From: Clostridium fallax
Lineage (GTDB): Bacteria > Bacillota > Clostridia > Clostridiales > Clostridiaceae
NCBI RefSeq assembly: GCF_900129365.1
Contig: NZ_FQVM01000033.1
Coordinates: 1-25,461, forward strand
DNA length: 25,461 bases
Reading direction: 5' to 3'
The notes below the pieces were generated by a model. The model worked only from the letters and a program-made list of their open reading frames with translations, did not search any database and had not been told where the DNA came from. Shown here in pieces: positions 12,859-21,320 of this stretch (position 1 is the first letter of the stretch; each line of letters begins with the position of its first letter). The position numbers and the translations under genes are program-made.

Positions 12859-14289
12859 TTATCTTCTAGTTATTTCCTCTATTATTATTTCATTTACTAT
12901 TTTAGGATTAGATCTTCCCTTAGTTGATTTCATAACCTTGCCTACTATAAATCCTATTATCTTTGTCTTACCACTTTTATAGTCATCTAAAGCCTTAGGA
13001 TTATTGTCTAGTACTTCATTAACTAACCTTTTTATAATATCTTTATTATTATTTTGTTTTAATCCCTTTTCTTCTATTATAATTTTAGGAGATTTCCCTG
13101 AGTAAAACATTTCTTCTATAACTTGTTTTCCTATAGAATTAGATATACAGCCCTCTTTTATTAAGGTTATTAAATTAGCTAAATCTGAGGGATTAAATCT
13201 TAAATTTTCTATAAAAGTTTTATTTTCATTAAGTAATCTTGATAAATCACCCATAATCCAATTTGATGCTAACTTAGGCTCCTTAGAAATTTTAGCTACC
13301 TCATCAAAAAATTGTGCCATTTTTAATGTTGACGTTAAAACTCTTGCATCATATTTAGGTATATTGTAGTTCTTTATAAATCTTTCTTCCATCTCATGAG
13401 GTAATTCTTCTATAGTATTTTTTATATCATTCATAAATCTATCTTTTAAATTAATTGTTACAAGATCTCCATCTGGAAAATATCTATAATCTCTTGCTTT
13501 TTCTTTTTGTCTCATAATTATAGTTCTTTGTAAAGTTTCATCCCATCTTCTAGTATCTGAACTTAATCTTTCACCATTTTTAATAGAATTTACTTGCCTA
13601 TTAAATTCATAATTTAATGCTTTTTCTAAGGCTTTGAAAGAATTCATATTTTTTATCTCTGTTCTAACACCAAACTCATTTGTATCTTTAGGTTTTACAG
13701 AGATATTTACATCACATCTTAAAGATCCCTCTTCCATTTTACAATCAGATATATTGCTAGAAGACAATATACTTTTAAGTTTCGTTAAATATAGTACCGC
13801 TTCTTCTGCTGTCTTTATATCTGGTTTAGAAACTATTTCTATTAAAGGAATTCCTGCTCTATTAAAGTCTACTAAAGTATTATTTTTCTCATGTATTTGC
13901 TTTCCAGCATCTTCTTCTATATGTATTCTTTCTATTCCAATTCTTTTATATTTATTATCAGCTACTTCAATATCAATGTAACCATTTTTACATAATGGCA
14001 CATCATCTTGAGTTATTTGATAATTTTTTGGGCAATCTGGATAATAAAAGTTTTTTCTATTCATTTTAGAAATTTTATTTATTTCACAATTTAAAACCAA
14101 TCCTGCTTTTACTCCTAATTCAACTACCCTTTTATTTAATCTTGGAAGAGCTCCTGGAAGCCCCATACAAACAGGGCAAATATGAGTATTAGGTTCTCCA
14201 CCAAATTCTGTTTTACAGCTACAAAAAATTTTAGTTTTTGTAAGAAGTTCAGCATGAACCTCTAATCCTATAATTGATTCAAACTCCAT
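12859..14289 (-). CDS. gatB: Asp-tRNA(Asn)/Glu-tRNA(Gln) amidotransferase subunit B
   Basis: A 476-residue subunit that binds mischarged Glu-tRNA-Gln (and Asp-tRNA-Asn) and activates its acyl group with ATP for amidation. The N-terminal catalytic cradle begins with GLEVHAELLT; zinc ligands are visible as C23/C25 and C38/C41 in CSC and CPVC, followed by GLPGALP. The YPDCPKNYQI and FNRAGIPLIEIV motifs are typical, and the C-terminal helical YqeY-like tail (from about 330) contacts tRNA. Length is normal. GGAGGGGTG precedes the ATG, 15 bases after gatA. Last gene of the pcrA-ligA-gatCAB run. Confidence 0.97.
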   Translation of the reverse strand: MEFESIIGLEVHAELLTKTKIFCSCKTEFGGEPNTHICPVCMGLPGALPRLNKRVVELGVKAGLVLNCEINKISKMNRKNFYYPDCPKNYQITQDDVPLCKNGYIDIEVADNKYKRIGIERIHIEEDAGKQIHEKNNTLVDFNRAGIPLIEIVSKPDIKTAEEAVLYLTKLKSILSSSNISDCKMEEGSLRCDVNISVKPKDTNEFGVRTEIKNMNSFKALEKALNYEFNRQVNSIKNGERLSSDTRRWDETLQRTIIMRQKEKARDYRYFPDGDLVTINLKDRFMNDIKNTIEELPHEMEERFIKNYNIPKYDARVLTSTLKMAQFFDEVAKISKEPKLASNWIMGDLSRLLNENKTFIENLRFNPSDLANLITLIKEGCISNSIGKQVIEEMFYSGKSPKIIIEEKGLKQNNNKDIIKRLVNEVLDNNPKALDDYKSGKTKIIGFIVGKVMKSTKGRSNPKIVNEIIIEEITRR

Positions 14290-14304
14290 ATTTCCACACC
14301 CCTC

Positions 14305-15756
14305 CTAAAGATTAGGATATTTACTGTTCCAGTTAGTAGATTTTTCATAGCTATAAGCTATATTAAATAGAATATCTTCTTTAAAATAATTGCCTATTAG
14401 TTGCATTCCTACAGGTAAGTTATTTAAAAATCCACAAGGAACAGTTATTGCTGGAATTCCTGCTACATTAACAGGAGTTGTATATATATCTGATAAATAC
14501 ATATCTAATGTACTTTTCTCTCCAATATTAAAAGCTGTAGTTGGTGTAGTAGGTGCTATTATAGCATCAAATTCTTTAAAAATATTTTTAAATTCATTTA
14601 TAATCAAACTTCTAATTTTTAATGCCTTATTATAATATTCATCATATTGTGAAGAAGATAAAACATAGTTTCCAATGATTATTCTTTTTTTAACTTCATC
14701 TCCAAAACCATAACTTCTAGATTTTATATATAATTCATTTAAATCCTTATAGCCATCATCTCTATAGCCATATTTAATTCCATCAAATCTAGCTAAATTT
14801 GATGAAGCTTCCGCTGAGGAAATTATATAGTATGTAGCTAAAGAATAATCTGATAATGAAAATGAGCATTCTCTAATTTCCGCTCCATTTTCCTTTAAAA
14901 CTTCTAATCCATTATAAATAAGTTTTTTTATGTTTTCATCTAATTCATTAGAAAAAAATTCTTTTGGAACTCCTATTTTTATACCTTTTAAATCTTCTTT
15001 TAGAAACTTTAAATAATTAGGCACTTTAATATCTACAGTGGTAGAATCATATTTATCTAATCCAGAAATGACTTCTAAAAGTAGTGCACAATCTTCTACA
15101 TCTCTTGCCATAGTACCTACTTGATCTAAAGTTGATCCAAAAGCTACCACTCCTGATCTTGATACTCTACCATAAGTTGGCTTTATTCCAACTAATCCAC
15201 AAAAAGCAGCTGGCTGTCTAACTGAGCCACCAGTTTCCGTTCCAAGAGCAATAGGAACTTCTAATGATGATACTGCAGCTGCTGAACCTCCTGAAGAACC
15301 TCCTGGTACTTTATTTAAATTCCATGGATTTTTAGATAATTTAAAAGCACTATTTTCCGTTGATGAACCCATTCCAAATTCGTCCATATTTAATTTTCCT
15401 AATATTATTCCATCTTGTTTTTTTATTTTTTCAATTACTGTAGCATCATAAGGTGAAATAAATTCTTTTAAAATTTTTGACCCACAGGTATTAGGAATTC
15501 CTTTAACATTAATATTGTCCTTAACTCCTAAAGGAATTCCTCCTAAAATGCCTAAATTTATATTCTTTGCTATTTTTTCATCTATTTTTCTTGCCTTCTC
15601 AATAGCTTCTTTTTCTGAAACATATAAAAAAGCCCCAACCTTACTATCTATCGAATTAATTACTTTTAAATGTTCTCTTATTATTTCCTCTACCGATAAT
15701 TCTTTTTTATTTATAAGTTTTTTTAATTCATGAGCTTTTAGATTTTTAAGTTCCAT
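14305..15756 (-). CDS. gatA: Asp-tRNA(Asn)/Glu-tRNA(Gln) amidotransferase subunit A
   Basis: A 483-residue amidase-signature subunit that releases ammonia from glutamine and feeds it to GatB. The catalytic triad falls at K79 (GVKDNI), cis-Ser154 (PGGSSGGS) and Ser178 (GTETGGSVR), the same numbers as in Staphylococcus aureus GatA when ATG 15756 is the start. That start has AAGG 8 bases upstream; the longer frame opening at 15765 begins with a GTG that belongs to the binding site. 23 bases after gatC, 15 before gatB. Confidence 0.97.
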   Translation of the reverse strand: MELKNLKAHELKKLINKKELSVEEIIREHLKVINSIDSKVGAFLYVSEKEAIEKARKIDEKIAKNINLGILGGIPLGVKDNINVKGIPNTCGSKILKEFISPYDATVIEKIKKQDGIILGKLNMDEFGMGSSTENSAFKLSKNPWNLNKVPGGSSGGSAAAVSSLEVPIALGTETGGSVRQPAAFCGLVGIKPTYGRVSRSGVVAFGSTLDQVGTMARDVEDCALLLEVISGLDKYDSTTVDIKVPNYLKFLKEDLKGIKIGVPKEFFSNELDENIKKLIYNGLEVLKENGAEIRECSFSLSDYSLATYYIISSAEASSNLARFDGIKYGYRDDGYKDLNELYIKSRSYGFGDEVKKRIIIGNYVLSSSQYDEYYNKALKIRSLIINEFKNIFKEFDAIIAPTTPTTAFNIGEKSTLDMYLSDIYTTPVNVAGIPAITVPCGFLNNLPVGMQLIGNYFKEDILFNIAYSYEKSTNWNSKYPNL

Positions 15757-15779
15757 TTTCTTCACCTTCCACTTTTATT

Positions 15780-16067
15780 TTAATCTATAACCTTTGGAAC
15801 AACTATATAACTTTTAAAGTGTTCAGGTGCATTTTCCATTATATTTTCTATGTTTTTATATTCTTCTATTTCATCTTCTCTAAATTTATTTTCAATATAA
15901 TAAGGATTTACTGTAATTTCTATATCTTTTGTATTTATTTCATTTATCTTATCAACATATTGTAAGAATTCATTTAAATCTTCTAGCAATTTTTCTTTTT
16001 CTTTTTCATCAAAACTTAATTTTGATAATATTTCTAAATAATCTAAATCACTTTTAGTAATTAACAT
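15780..16067 (-). CDS. gatC: Asp-tRNA(Asn)/Glu-tRNA(Gln) amidotransferase subunit C
   Basis: A 95-residue subunit that wraps around GatA and stabilises the GatCAB complex. The opening helix (DLDYLEILSKLSFDEKEKE) and the central LNEFLQYVDKINEINT are family-typical, as is the gene order gatC-gatA-gatB. AGAGGA lies upstream of the ATG. Confidence 0.95.
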   Translation of the reverse strand: MLITKSDLDYLEILSKLSFDEKEKEKLLEDLNEFLQYVDKINEINTKDIEITVNPYYIENKFREDEIEEYKNIENIMENAPEHFKSYIVVPKVID

Positions 16068-16100
16068 AAGATATTCCTCTTTTCTTATCCTTATTAAAAT

Positions 16101-16373
16101 CTATTTTACATTACTTATAATAAAACATAGAGAAGCTATTGAAATTAAAATACATAAAACCCCATAAAAATATCTTTTTTCTCCTTTATCAAAGAAAATA
16201 AACTTTATTGCCCATAAAATCATAGTTACAAAAATTCCTATTTGAATTGTTCTATAAGTGCTAAAAATCTGATTTACATATAAAAATTGATACGTTGTAA
16301 GTAAAGTGCAAACTATACTAATACTTGTTATAAATGCTGCTAATAAACATAAAAAATTTATTAATTTTTTCAT
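16101..16373 (-). CDS. Small three-helix membrane protein
   Basis: A 90-residue protein of unknown function. Start at ATG 16373, with GGAG 6 bases upstream inside the end of ligA; there is a single base between the ligA stop and this ATG, so translation is probably coupled. Three hydrophobic segments at about 4-27, 43-61 and 68-88 suggest a three-pass membrane protein with a short charged loop (DKGEKR) between the last two. It sits between ligA and gatC, 33 bases before gatC. No family recognised. Confidence 0.75.
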   Translation of the reverse strand: MKKLINFLCLLAAFITSISIVCTLLTTYQFLYVNQIFSTYRTIQIGIFVTMILWAIKFIFFDKGEKRYFYGVLCILISIASLCFIISNVK

Positions 16374-16374
16374 T

Positions 16375-18351
16375 TTATTCTCCAAGCATATTTTGAAATT
16401 CTTCTTCGGATAATACTGGAACTCCTAATTCTACAGCCTTATCATATTTTGAGCCCGCATCTTCACCTACTATTACATAATTAGTCTTCTTACTTACACT
16501 TCCAGAAACCTTTGCCCCAAGGGATTCCAATTTATTTTTTATTTCACTTCTAGTATATTTTTTTAATGTTCCAGTAACTACAACAGTTTTTCCATCAAAA
16601 TAATTTTCTTTTATTTCTAATTCTTCATAAACTGGTGTAACTCCAATATTTAAAAGTTCATTTATTGTATTTATTGTTTTTTCTTCTTTAAAAAACTCTA
16701 ATATACATTTAGCTACTATATCTCCTACATCTGGTATAGATACTAAATCTTCAAAGCTAGCTTTTTCTAAGTTATCTAAGTTTTTAAATTTTTTTGCTAA
16801 ATCTTTTGATGTTTTTACTCCTACGTTAGGGATTCCTAAAGCATAAATAAAAGAATATAACTTGCAATCCTTACTTTTTTCTATTGCATTTAATAAGTTC
16901 TCTGCCTTCTTAGGTCCAAACTTTTCAAGATTTATTAATTCTTCTTTTTTTAATTTATAAAGATCTGATATAGATTTTATATCTAACTTTTCAAACAATT
17001 GTTCTGCAGTTCTTTCAGAAAAACCTTCTATGTTCATAGCTTCTCTTGAACCATAATGAACAATAGATTTTACCATCTGAGGTTTACAGCTTAAAGTATT
17101 TTCACAAACTAAATAAACTCCCTCTTGAACTAAATGTGCACCACAAGCTGGACAAATAGTTGGTGGAATAATTTTTTCACTATCTTTTAAGCTATCTTCA
17201 ACTACTCCCATTATTTCTGGAATAACATCATTGCTTCTTCTTACAAAGACCTCTGAATAAAGTCTAATGTTTTTTCTATTGATATCATCCATATTATTAA
17301 GAGTAGCCCTTTTTACAGTAACTCCTGCTAAAGAAACTGGCTCTAATATAGCTGTTGGATTAACTCTTCCGCTTCTTCCAACATTCCACTGAACTTCTAA
17401 AAGTTTAGTTGTAGCTTCTTGAGCTTCAAACTTATAGGCTATTGCCCATTTAGGAAATTTTATAGTATATCCCATAAGCTCTCTTGTTTTTATATCATCT
17501 ATTGCAATAACTATTCCATCAATATCATAATTAAGATCAAATCTTATTTCCTCTATGTAGTTTATTTCATGTTGGATTTCATTCATAGATGTACATATCT
17601 TCATATAATCATCTACAGGTAATCCCATTCTTTTTATAAACTCCATCATTTCAACATAGGTCTTAAATTGCTTTCCCTCTTTATATCCTACATCATAAAA
17701 AAATGCTGAGAGATTTCTTTTAGCTGTTTCTCTAACATTTAAATTTCTTAAAGCTCCAGCTGCTCCATTTCTTAAATTTTTTAATGGCGTTATTGCTGCT
17801 TCATTATATTTTTCAAAAGCTTCTTTAGTCATAATAGCTTCTCCATGAACTTCAAAAACAGTATCATTGTCAACCTTTAACGGAATAGATTTTATTGTTT
17901 TTGCTTGAGCTGTGACTTCTTCTCCAACTTCTCCTGTTCCTCTAGTAGCAGCTGTTACTAAAACTCCATTTTCATCATAAGTTAAATTTAAAGTTAATCC
18001 GTCAAATTTTTTAGTAATTACATATTTAAGTTCTGGTAAATTATTTTCTTTTATAAATTTAAGATTTTTTTCATGCCAAGCTGCAAGTTCTTCTATACTT
18101 TGTGCCTTATCTAAACTCCAAAGCTTTGCTTTATGAGTATATTTTTGAAACTCTGATAAAACTACATCTCCAACTCTTTGAGAAGGTGAATAAGGTAGTA
18201 TATATCCAGTTTCTTCTTCAAGTTTTATAAGTTCATCATATTTTTTATCATATTGTTTATCTGATATAGATGGATTACTTAAAACATAATAATCATAAGC
18301 ATATTTATTAAGTTCTTTTACTAATTGTTCTATTAATTCTTTTTTATCCAT
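16375..18351 (-). CDS. ligA: NAD-dependent DNA ligase
   Basis: A 658-residue enzyme that seals nicks with NAD in replication and repair. Domains in order: Ia (NAD-binding, YYVLSNPSISDKQYDKKYDEL near 20-40); adenylation domain with the nucleophile lysine in KFDG (K115; most LigA have KIDG or KLDG); OB fold; zinc finger with Cys 400, 403, 416 and 422; helix-hairpin-helix repeats; and a C-terminal BRCT domain from about 580. The motif usually ATRGDG...GEDVT reads ATRGTGEVGEEVT. The start is ATG 18351 with AGAGGTG upstream; the in-frame GTG at 18360 is part of that site. It follows pcrA by 43 bases. Confidence 0.95.
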   Translation of the reverse strand: MDKKELIEQLVKELNKYAYDYYVLSNPSISDKQYDKKYDELIKLEEETGYILPYSPSQRVGDVVLSEFQKYTHKAKLWSLDKAQSIEELAAWHEKNLKFIKENNLPELKYVITKKFDGLTLNLTYDENGVLVTAATRGTGEVGEEVTAQAKTIKSIPLKVDNDTVFEVHGEAIMTKEAFEKYNEAAITPLKNLRNGAAGALRNLNVRETAKRNLSAFFYDVGYKEGKQFKTYVEMMEFIKRMGLPVDDYMKICTSMNEIQHEINYIEEIRFDLNYDIDGIVIAIDDIKTRELMGYTIKFPKWAIAYKFEAQEATTKLLEVQWNVGRSGRVNPTAILEPVSLAGVTVKRATLNNMDDINRKNIRLYSEVFVRRSNDVIPEIMGVVEDSLKDSEKIIPPTICPACGAHLVQEGVYLVCENTLSCKPQMVKSIVHYGSREAMNIEGFSERTAEQLFEKLDIKSISDLYKLKKEELINLEKFGPKKAENLLNAIEKSKDCKLYSFIYALGIPNVGVKTSKDLAKKFKNLDNLEKASFEDLVSIPDVGDIVAKCILEFFKEEKTINTINELLNIGVTPVYEELEIKENYFDGKTVVVTGTLKKYTRSEIKNKLESLGAKVSGSVSKKTNYVIVGEDAGSKYDKAVELGVPVLSEEEFQNMLGE

Positions 18352-18394
18352 GTAATTCACCTCTAAAGTTTAAGATGATTTAAATTAATCATTA

Positions 18395-20683
18395 TTATAA
18401 TAATTCTAGCGGAGCAAAACTTAACATTAAATTTTTAATTCCCTGACTGTCAAAAGCTATAGTAAGCTTAACATCATCCCCACTTTTAGCTGTCTTTACT
18501 ATAGTTCCCACTCCAAACTTTGGATGTTTAACTTTTCTTCCCATCGTAGCTTCTTCTGCAGTTAACATCTTGCTGCTACTACTATCATTATTTATAATGT
18601 CAGATAAATCTTTAGTAGCTTCTTTTATGCTTTTATGCTTAAAGGCATTGCTTTCATTATAACTACTTCTCAATGAATGAGGATTTAAACTTTGTCCATA
18701 GGAACTTTTTCCACTAGTCATACTGCTTCTTGTTGATAATCCTGAAGATTTACCTTTTAAATATTCTTTTAGTTGTGCAGGTATTTCTGATATAAAATCT
18801 GATTGAGAATATGCTACAGTTCTTCCGAATACTCTTCTCATTTCAGCAGATGTCATATATAAAATTTCTTTAGCTCTAGTTATTCCAACATAACAAAGTC
18901 TTCTTGATTCTTCCATTTCAGACTCTGAATTAAATGAGGCAGTTCCAGGAAAGATTCCATTTTCCATTCCTACCATGAATACTACTGGGAATTCTAATCC
19001 TTTAGCGGAATGTACAGTCATAAGTACTAATGAGTCTGCATCTTCATCTAAATTATCTACATCCTGTACTAAAGCAGTTTTTTCTAAGAAAGCAGACAAT
19101 GATTTATCTTCTTCCTCACCTTTTTCAAATTCTACAGCTGCTGAAACCAATTCTTTAAGGTTTTCTATTCTACTTTCATCTTCTGGCTCTTTTGAATCTT
19201 TAAGCCCTTTTAAATATCCTGTTTTATCTAATATTTCTTCAATAAGCATAGAAACTGAAAGATCCTTAGATATCATTATAAAATCATCCATAAGTTCAGT
19301 AAATTTTTTAATGGATGCTAAATTTCTTGATGTTAATGATGGATTCATCTCAGAATCTAATAATGCATTATATAATGTATCATCTATGTCATTAGCAAAA
19401 TTTTGTACTTTTTCAATAGTAGCATCACCAATGTTTCTTTTAGGAACATTAATAATTCTTCTTAAACTAATTCCATCTGATGGATTATTAATTACTTTTA
19501 AATATGCCATTATATCCTTAATTTCTTTTCTATCATAGAACTTTGTACCACCAATTAATCTATATGGAATTCCTCTTTTTATAAAGTTTTCCTCAAATAA
19601 ACGTGATTGAGCATTGGTTCGATATAAAATAGCAAAATCTTTATAGGTTTTATTATTTTCTTCTATTTCCTTCTTTATCTCTGAAACTATAAACTGAACT
19701 TCATCACTATCTGAATAAGCTCTATATACTTTAATTTTTTCTCCATTTTCCGCTTCTGTTCTAAGAGCCTTATTCTTTCTTTCTGTATTATTTTTTATTA
19801 CTTCATTAGCCGCTTCTAATATATTTCCTTTTGATCTATAATTTTGTTCTAGTTTAACTACCTTAGCATTTGGATAGTCCTTTTCAAACTCTAAAATATT
19901 TCTTATATCTGCTCCTCTCCAAGCATATATACATTGATCATCATCACCAACAACACAAATATTTTTATGTTTACTTGCAAGAAGTTTTACAAATTCATAT
20001 TGAGTTTTGTTAGTATCTTGATACTCATCAATCATTATATATTTAAATTTATTTTGATAAAATTCTAATGTTTCATTATGTTTTGAGAATAATTCTACAG
20101 TTTTAAATATTAAATCATCAAAATCTAATGCATTATTTTCTTTTAATCTTTTTTGATATAAAAGATAGACATCTGCTATTTTATTTTCTCTAAATTCGCT
20201 CTCTTTAATTCTTTTATATTGATCTGCAGTAATCATATTATCCTTAGCCTTACCTATCTTAGATAATATTTCTTGCTCCGTAATATCTTTATCGTTTATA
20301 TTAATCTCTTTCATGCATTGCTTAATTAAAGCCTTTTGATCATAAGAATCATATATGGTAAAGTCTCTTCTATATCCTATTTTTTCAATTTCTCTTCTTA
20401 AGATTTTTACGCAAGATGAATGAAATGTTGATATCCACATATTGTCAGCCTTATCCCCTATAAGACTTTTAACTCTCTCCTTCATTTCTTGTGCTGCCTT
20501 ATTAGTAAAAGTTATGGCTAATATATTGTAAGGCTTTATATCATTCTCTCCTATCATATATGCAATTCTATAGGTTAAAACTCTTGTTTTACCTGAACCT
20601 GCACCAGCTAAAATTAATAACTGTCCGTCTATTGTTGTAGCTGCTTCATACTGTTCCTTGTTTAATAGCTTTTTTAAATCCAT
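18395..20683 (-). CDS. pcrA: ATP-dependent DNA helicase PcrA (UvrD/Rep family)
   Basis: A 762-residue superfamily 1A 3'-5' helicase acting in repair, in plasmid rolling-circle replication and in removal of stalled RNA polymerase. Walker A GAGSGKT at 27-33, motif II DEYQDT at 219-224, motif III region GDDDQCIYAWRGA around 246-258, motif IV QNYRS at 280-284, motif V VHSAKGLEF near 565, and motif VI GITRAKE near 610. The C-terminal Tudor-like segment (VKHPKFGVGTIV) that contacts RNA polymerase is present, after a Ser-rich linker. Full length for PcrA. Ribosome binding site AAGGAG; downstream ligA forms the usual pcrA-ligA pair. The 5' leader carries a terminator-like hairpin. Confidence 0.97.
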   Translation of the reverse strand: MDLKKLLNKEQYEAATTIDGQLLILAGAGSGKTRVLTYRIAYMIGENDIKPYNILAITFTNKAAQEMKERVKSLIGDKADNMWISTFHSSCVKILRREIEKIGYRRDFTIYDSYDQKALIKQCMKEININDKDITEQEILSKIGKAKDNMITADQYKRIKESEFRENKIADVYLLYQKRLKENNALDFDDLIFKTVELFSKHNETLEFYQNKFKYIMIDEYQDTNKTQYEFVKLLASKHKNICVVGDDDQCIYAWRGADIRNILEFEKDYPNAKVVKLEQNYRSKGNILEAANEVIKNNTERKNKALRTEAENGEKIKVYRAYSDSDEVQFIVSEIKKEIEENNKTYKDFAILYRTNAQSRLFEENFIKRGIPYRLIGGTKFYDRKEIKDIMAYLKVINNPSDGISLRRIINVPKRNIGDATIEKVQNFANDIDDTLYNALLDSEMNPSLTSRNLASIKKFTELMDDFIMISKDLSVSMLIEEILDKTGYLKGLKDSKEPEDESRIENLKELVSAAVEFEKGEEEDKSLSAFLEKTALVQDVDNLDEDADSLVLMTVHSAKGLEFPVVFMVGMENGIFPGTASFNSESEMEESRRLCYVGITRAKEILYMTSAEMRRVFGRTVAYSQSDFISEIPAQLKEYLKGKSSGLSTRSSMTSGKSSYGQSLNPHSLRSSYNESNAFKHKSIKEATKDLSDIINNDSSSSKMLTAEEATMGRKVKHPKFGVGTIVKTAKSGDDVKLTIAFDSQGIKNLMLSFAPLELL

Positions 20684-20707
20684 TAAATCACTCCTTAAAT
20701 AAGAAAA

Positions 20708-20728
20708 AGAGGAACTTTATATTCCTCT
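20708..20728 (-). terminator. Terminator-like hairpin in the pcrA leader
   Basis: A 7-bp stem AGAGGAA/TTCCTCT with a 7-base loop, followed in the minus direction by TTTTCTTATTT. It lies between the best promoter candidate for pcrA (20755-20760) and the pcrA ribosome binding site, so it could attenuate pcrA, or act as a second terminator for the upstream gene. Confidence 0.55.
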
Positions 20729-20754
20729 ATTTCCACTATACTAAGCTATTAAAT

Positions 20755-20760
20755 ATTATA
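20755..20760 (-). promoter_or_regulatory. Extended -10 promoter of the pcrA run
   Basis: Minus strand TGGTATAAT, an extended -10, with a TTGATT 19 bases upstream as a distant -35. It is 71 bases before the pcrA ATG and the only good promoter in the gap. Confidence 0.5.
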
Positions 20761-20848
20761 CCATATTACTTAAACTTTAAATCAATATCCATCAATATTT
20801 TTAAGTTTATATATATTTTTTATTTTATAATTTGATACTTTGAATAAA

Positions 20849-20908
20849 AATGCCGATAACGAATAATAACTTGCAATAATTTGCAAGTTATTATTCGTTA
20901 TCGGCATT
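20849..20908 (-). terminator. 28-bp perfect hairpin after yerC
   Basis: A perfect 28-bp inverted repeat (20849-20876 with 20881-20908) with the 4-base loop TAAT. In the minus direction TTTATTCAAA follows. It begins 5 bases past the yerC stop. It is longer than any other terminator stem in the window. Confidence 0.75.
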
Positions 20909-20913
20909 AAATT

Positions 20914-21219
20914 TTAATCATTCTTCCAATCTATTCTATCAAATACCAAATTATATCCATCACTGCCATAATTTAAACACCTATTTATTCTACTTATTGT
21001 TGCAGTACTTGCTCCAGTAGTACTAGCTATATCTAAATAAGTTCTTCTTTGCTTTAACATTTTTGCTACTTGGAGTCTTTGCTCTAAAGCTTTTATTTCA
21101 TTAATAGTACATATGTCATCAAAAAATTTATAACATTCTTCTTTATTTTTAAGGCTTAAAATAGCTTCAAATAAAAAATCCATATCTTTACTTTCTAATT
21201 TTGACTTATAACTTTCCAT
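20914..21219 (-). CDS. yerC: YerC/YecD-family TrpR-like protein
   Basis: A 101-residue protein of the TrpR-like (YerC/YecD) family, a helical DNA-binding fold related to the Trp repressor but without an established ligand in Firmicutes. The motif NEIKALEQRLQVAKML followed by TYLDIASTTGASTATISRINR is the TrpR helix-turn-helix. The start is ATG 21219, with GGGGGTG upstream; an in-frame GTG at 21225 is possible. In Bacillus subtilis the yerC, pcrA and ligA genes are also neighbours, which supports the call. Own promoter candidate at 21249-21278 and a strong terminator. Confidence 0.92.
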   Translation of the reverse strand: MESYKSKLESKDMDFLFEAILSLKNKEECYKFFDDICTINEIKALEQRLQVAKMLKQRRTYLDIASTTGASTATISRINRCLNYGSDGYNLVFDRIDWKND

Positions 21220-21248
21220 ACTCACACCCCCGATTTTTACCTATTAAT

Positions 21249-21278
21249 ATTTTAACACTTTATTGATAATGTTTACAA
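21249..21278 (-). promoter_or_regulatory. Putative yerC promoter
   Basis: Minus strand TTGTAA (21273-21278), 18-base spacer, TAAAAT (21249-21254), leaving a leader of about 23 bases. Because it lies downstream of the terminator at 21330-21365, yerC need not depend on transcription through the upstream RNA. Confidence 0.5.
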
Positions 21279-21320
21279 TAAAACTTTTGTTAAATTTTTT
21301 AAATTCTGACATTTGAAGGC

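Noticed and set aside
18975..19538. 187-codon plus-strand frame
   Set aside because: Antisense shadow inside pcrA; Ser-rich translation typical of such shadows.
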